Below, piece after piece: positions 62,186 through 64,000 of a stretch of DNA of 64,000 bases; position 1 is the first letter of the stretch; every line of letters starts with the position of its first letter. The position numbers and the translations under genes were made by a program. The notes beneath the pieces are model-generated. The model had not been told where the DNA came from, did no database searches, and saw only the letters and a list, made by a program, of their open reading frames with translations. The stretch is taken from assembly GCF_008035925.1 (NCBI RefSeq), contig NZ_CP036264.1, forward strand, positions 1,201,774 through 1,265,773, written 5' to 3'. The stretch is from Stieleria maiorica. GTDB taxonomy: Bacteria; Planctomycetota; Planctomycetia; Pirellulales; Pirellulaceae.

Positions 62186-63813
62186 CACGCCACCCTCGCC
62201 TCACGGCGACGCACTCGACGTTGCTGTGTGGTCAGGCGTCGCGTCTTCTGCTCGGCGTCGCGGTAGGGACGGATCGACTCCGGGTGTTCCTTGCGCCACA
62301 CGTCGGGAAGCAGGCGTTCGTAATCTGTGCTGCCACTTGCCAACTGACGAAGACAATCGTCCACGTAGTCCCAAACATCCAAGTGATGCCGTGCCGCCGA
62401 AGACACAAGACTATACATCGTCGCCGCCACTCGGCCTCCTCGGTTTGATCCGACGAACAACCAGTTCTTTCGACCGATCGTCAAGCGGCGAAGTTCGTTT
62501 TCCGTCGCATTGTTGTCAATCGGGATCGCGCCGTCGCCAAGGAACACCGACAACTCATCCCACTGATTCAACGCATAACGCACCGCCTTGCCGATCGAGC
62601 TCTTCGGAAGCACTCGTCGATCACCGTTCATCTGCAGCAACCAGTCATGAAGGTCGTTCATGATCGGCACCGACTCGTTCTGACGCAGTTCCAGTCGGTC
62701 GGCCGCCGAAGCTTCTCGCACGCGATCTTCAACCTTGTACAGGCCACGGTAAAACGCCAGTGCCCGCGCAGCGGCGACCGGGTCGTTCGGTCTGGCTTCG
62801 ACGAACTTTCGACGTGCGTGCGCATTGCAGCACGCGGCAAAGATCTGATCCTGTGCTCCAAGATAGACTCCGTCGTTGACTCCATAAGCATCGACCACCG
62901 CGTGGCCGTGAAAATCACGAAGGAATTTTGCCGGGCCGTCGCGTCCCCGGCTTTCCGTGAAGTCGAACACGTTATACGGATGATCCTCCCCGCCTCGATA
63001 CAGCCAGAATCGTGCAGTCCGCATCTTGCCCGGCAAGCTGATGTCCTGCAGGCGAACCGACGTATCATCGACACCCAGCACATCGCCTGAAACGATTCGC
63101 GACTTCATCAGTTCCACCAACACATCGGCCAATGCCGCGATGTTCGCCAGCATCCCAAACTGTGTGTTGCGAGGGATCAGCATCCCGGCGCGGGCGAAGA
63201 TGTCTTCTCCGCGATAGAGCGGAAGATGATCGGCGAACTTGTTGACGATCAGTTGCGTGTAAACACCGAAGCCATAATCGCTGCCGGGGATCGGCGTTGT
63301 CAGTCCGCAGGGTTCCTCACCGGCGGGCACCTGAGCGATCGATTCTTTGCACTTGCAGCAGGCTCGTTTGTGGCGATGGATCTCCCAGACGAAAAACTCT
63401 GCCGGGATGAAATCCAATCGATTGCTGATGTCGGTGCCCACAATCGGCATCTCTTCACCACAGCACAGACAGCTTCGCTGTTCGGCCGGAACGTCCGCCT
63501 CGATGACTTTGCGTTTGAGATGATCCGGTAGCTTCTCGGACTTCTTCTTGCGACGACGCCGACGTGGCCGGATTGCTTCACCGTCTTCGACATCGTCATT
63601 CTCGGCTTGCTGAACACCTAAGTCGAACAGATGCAACTGCGAGTCATCTTCGACGTGCCGCTCAGAAGATCTGCCGAACAACTTGCTGCGATAGAGGTTC
63701 AGTTCTTCGCGGAGTTGTTCGTTGGCTTTCTGCAGTCGCTCAACCGTTTCGATCAGCTCAGCGTTGAGCCTCAATGCGCTCTGCAGGTCGTCATTGTTTT
63801 CCGAAGCAGCCAT
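62185..63813 (-). CDS. tnpC: IS66-family transposase TnpC
   Basis: 542 residues, full length. The N-terminal leucine-zipper-like helix (LRLNAELIETVERLQKANEQ) is followed by YRSKLFGRSSER, a basic stretch RPRRRRRKKKSEKLPDHLKR and a zinc-finger-like CLCCGEE...CCKCKES. The DDE domain has VLGVDDTSVRLQ, AVVDAYGVNDG and IDNNATENELRRLTIGRKNW. It needs TnpA and TnpB, whose genes lie to the right on the same strand. Confidence 0.96.
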   Translation of the reverse strand: MAASENNDDLQSALRLNAELIETVERLQKANEQLREELNLYRSKLFGRSSERHVEDDSQLHLFDLGVQQAENDDVEDGEAIRPRRRRRKKKSEKLPDHLKRKVIEADVPAEQRSCLCCGEEMPIVGTDISNRLDFIPAEFFVWEIHRHKRACCKCKESIAQVPAGEEPCGLTTPIPGSDYGFGVYTQLIVNKFADHLPLYRGEDIFARAGMLIPRNTQFGMLANIAALADVLVELMKSRIVSGDVLGVDDTSVRLQDISLPGKMRTARFWLYRGGEDHPYNVFDFTESRGRDGPAKFLRDFHGHAVVDAYGVNDGVYLGAQDQIFAACCNAHARRKFVEARPNDPVAAARALAFYRGLYKVEDRVREASAADRLELRQNESVPIMNDLHDWLLQMNGDRRVLPKSSIGKAVRYALNQWDELSVFLGDGAIPIDNNATENELRRLTIGRKNWLFVGSNRGGRVAATMYSLVSSAARHHLDVWDYVDDCLRQLASGSTDYERLLPDVWRKEHPESIRPYRDAEQKTRRLTTQQRRVRRREARVA

Positions 63814-63830
63814 GCAGTTGTTATCGCCAT

Positions 63831-63868
63831 CAAAACAAAAAACGCAAGGCTCTGTTGGGCCTTGCGTT
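63831..63868 (-). terminator. Terminator-like hairpin between tnpB and tnpC
   Basis: AACGCAAGGC pairs with GCCTTGCGTT (63841-63850 and 63859-63868) with an 8-nt loop. Reading on the minus strand, the stem is followed by TTTTTTGTTTTG. It lies inside the IS66 operon, 18-27 bp before tnpC, and could reduce transposase expression. Confidence 0.82.
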
Positions 63869-63899
63869 GATGCTTTTTAAAAAGATTTGCTCGGCTAAC

Positions 63900-64000
63900 T
63901 CACGCCGCTTCAGGGCGGTCGATCGAGTAGCGTTTGCGCCGTTGTGATCCTACGATCTGCACACCGCGGAGCATCATGACCAGGCCGGCCGAGTCGATCT
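63900..64000 (-). CDS. tnpB: IS66 TnpB, C-terminal fragment
   Basis: 33 codons before the window edge: IDSAGLVMMLRGVQIVGSQR then RKRYSIDRPEAA and TGA at 63902-63900. LVMMLRGVQ followed by RRKRY is the usual end of IS66 TnpB (Orf2), an accessory transposition protein. The start and tnpA lie beyond the window. Confidence 0.75.
   Translation of the reverse strand, partial: IDSAGLVMMLRGVQIVGSQRRKRYSIDRPEAA

Overview
This 64 kb window is a chromosomal segment of a GC-rich bacterium, almost certainly a planctomycete of the Pirellulales (Rhodopirellula/Stieleria-like). The signs are PEP-CTERM proteins, a DUF6807 protein, many large exported proteins with acidic low-complexity inserts, small planctomycete-type hypothetical genes, few clear Shine-Dalgarno sites, several GTG/TTG starts, rsmH outside any dcw cluster, and abundant inverted-repeat families between genes. 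The assignment comes from gene content and style; no database was searched.

Layout. 1-10.6 kb: end of a ketoacyl synthase, NAD malic enzyme with an ACT domain, exported DUF6807 protein, a large secretin-N-domain protein (minus), an LptF/LptG permease, UDP-sugar dehydrogenase and a DUF3524 glycosyltransferase related to tRNA-queuosine mannosyltransferase. 10.6-17.2 kb: a PpiD/SurA-like membrane protein divergent from topA, then a dense repeat cluster and a 59-residue basic protein. 17.6-23.6 kb: a Gld-type ABC system (ATPase, permease fused to a GldG-like domain, DUF4340 protein). 24-28.2 kb: PEP-CTERM protein, a translationally coupled exported protein/DUF1573 pair and two small genes. 28.5-36 kb: Mn/Fe superoxide dismutase, exported glutathione peroxidase, MFS transporter with terminator, aspS, a Tat-type TIM-barrel protein and rsmH. 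36-41.6 kb: a hairpin-rich intergenic region, a FixJ-type response regulator, a 72-residue DHp-like protein, the TIGR03545/TIGR03546 pair and a Gly-Met-rich exported protein. 42-49.2 kb: phosphofructokinase, fatty-acid desaturase, NIPSNAP and TerC proteins, a tandem Dabb lipoprotein and mannose-1-phosphate guanylyltransferase. 49.4-55.7 kb: two TadE pseudopilin-like genes, a TadG/vWA gene, a small membrane protein, an exported helical-repeat protein ending in a degenerate receiver-like domain, and a sigma-54 activator without its own receiver. 56-64 kb is accessory: a pyroglutamyl peptidase-like gene and a lipoprotein gene, an intact IS4-family element (16-bp terminal repeats, 9-bp target duplication), two gene remnants joined head to head, a DUF3592-like gene, and an IS66 element running off the right end.

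How the genes work together. Most of the window is housekeeping and envelope biology: lipid A transport, nucleotide-sugar supply, an envelope ABC system, Tad pseudopilins, exported folding factors and oxidative defence. The least understood parts are two signalling neighbourhoods: the DHp-like protein with a FixJ regulator and TIGR03545/46, and the exported pseudo-receiver protein beside the receiver-less sigma-54 activator. At least six families of short inverted repeats fill the gaps between genes and explain most non-coding sequence.
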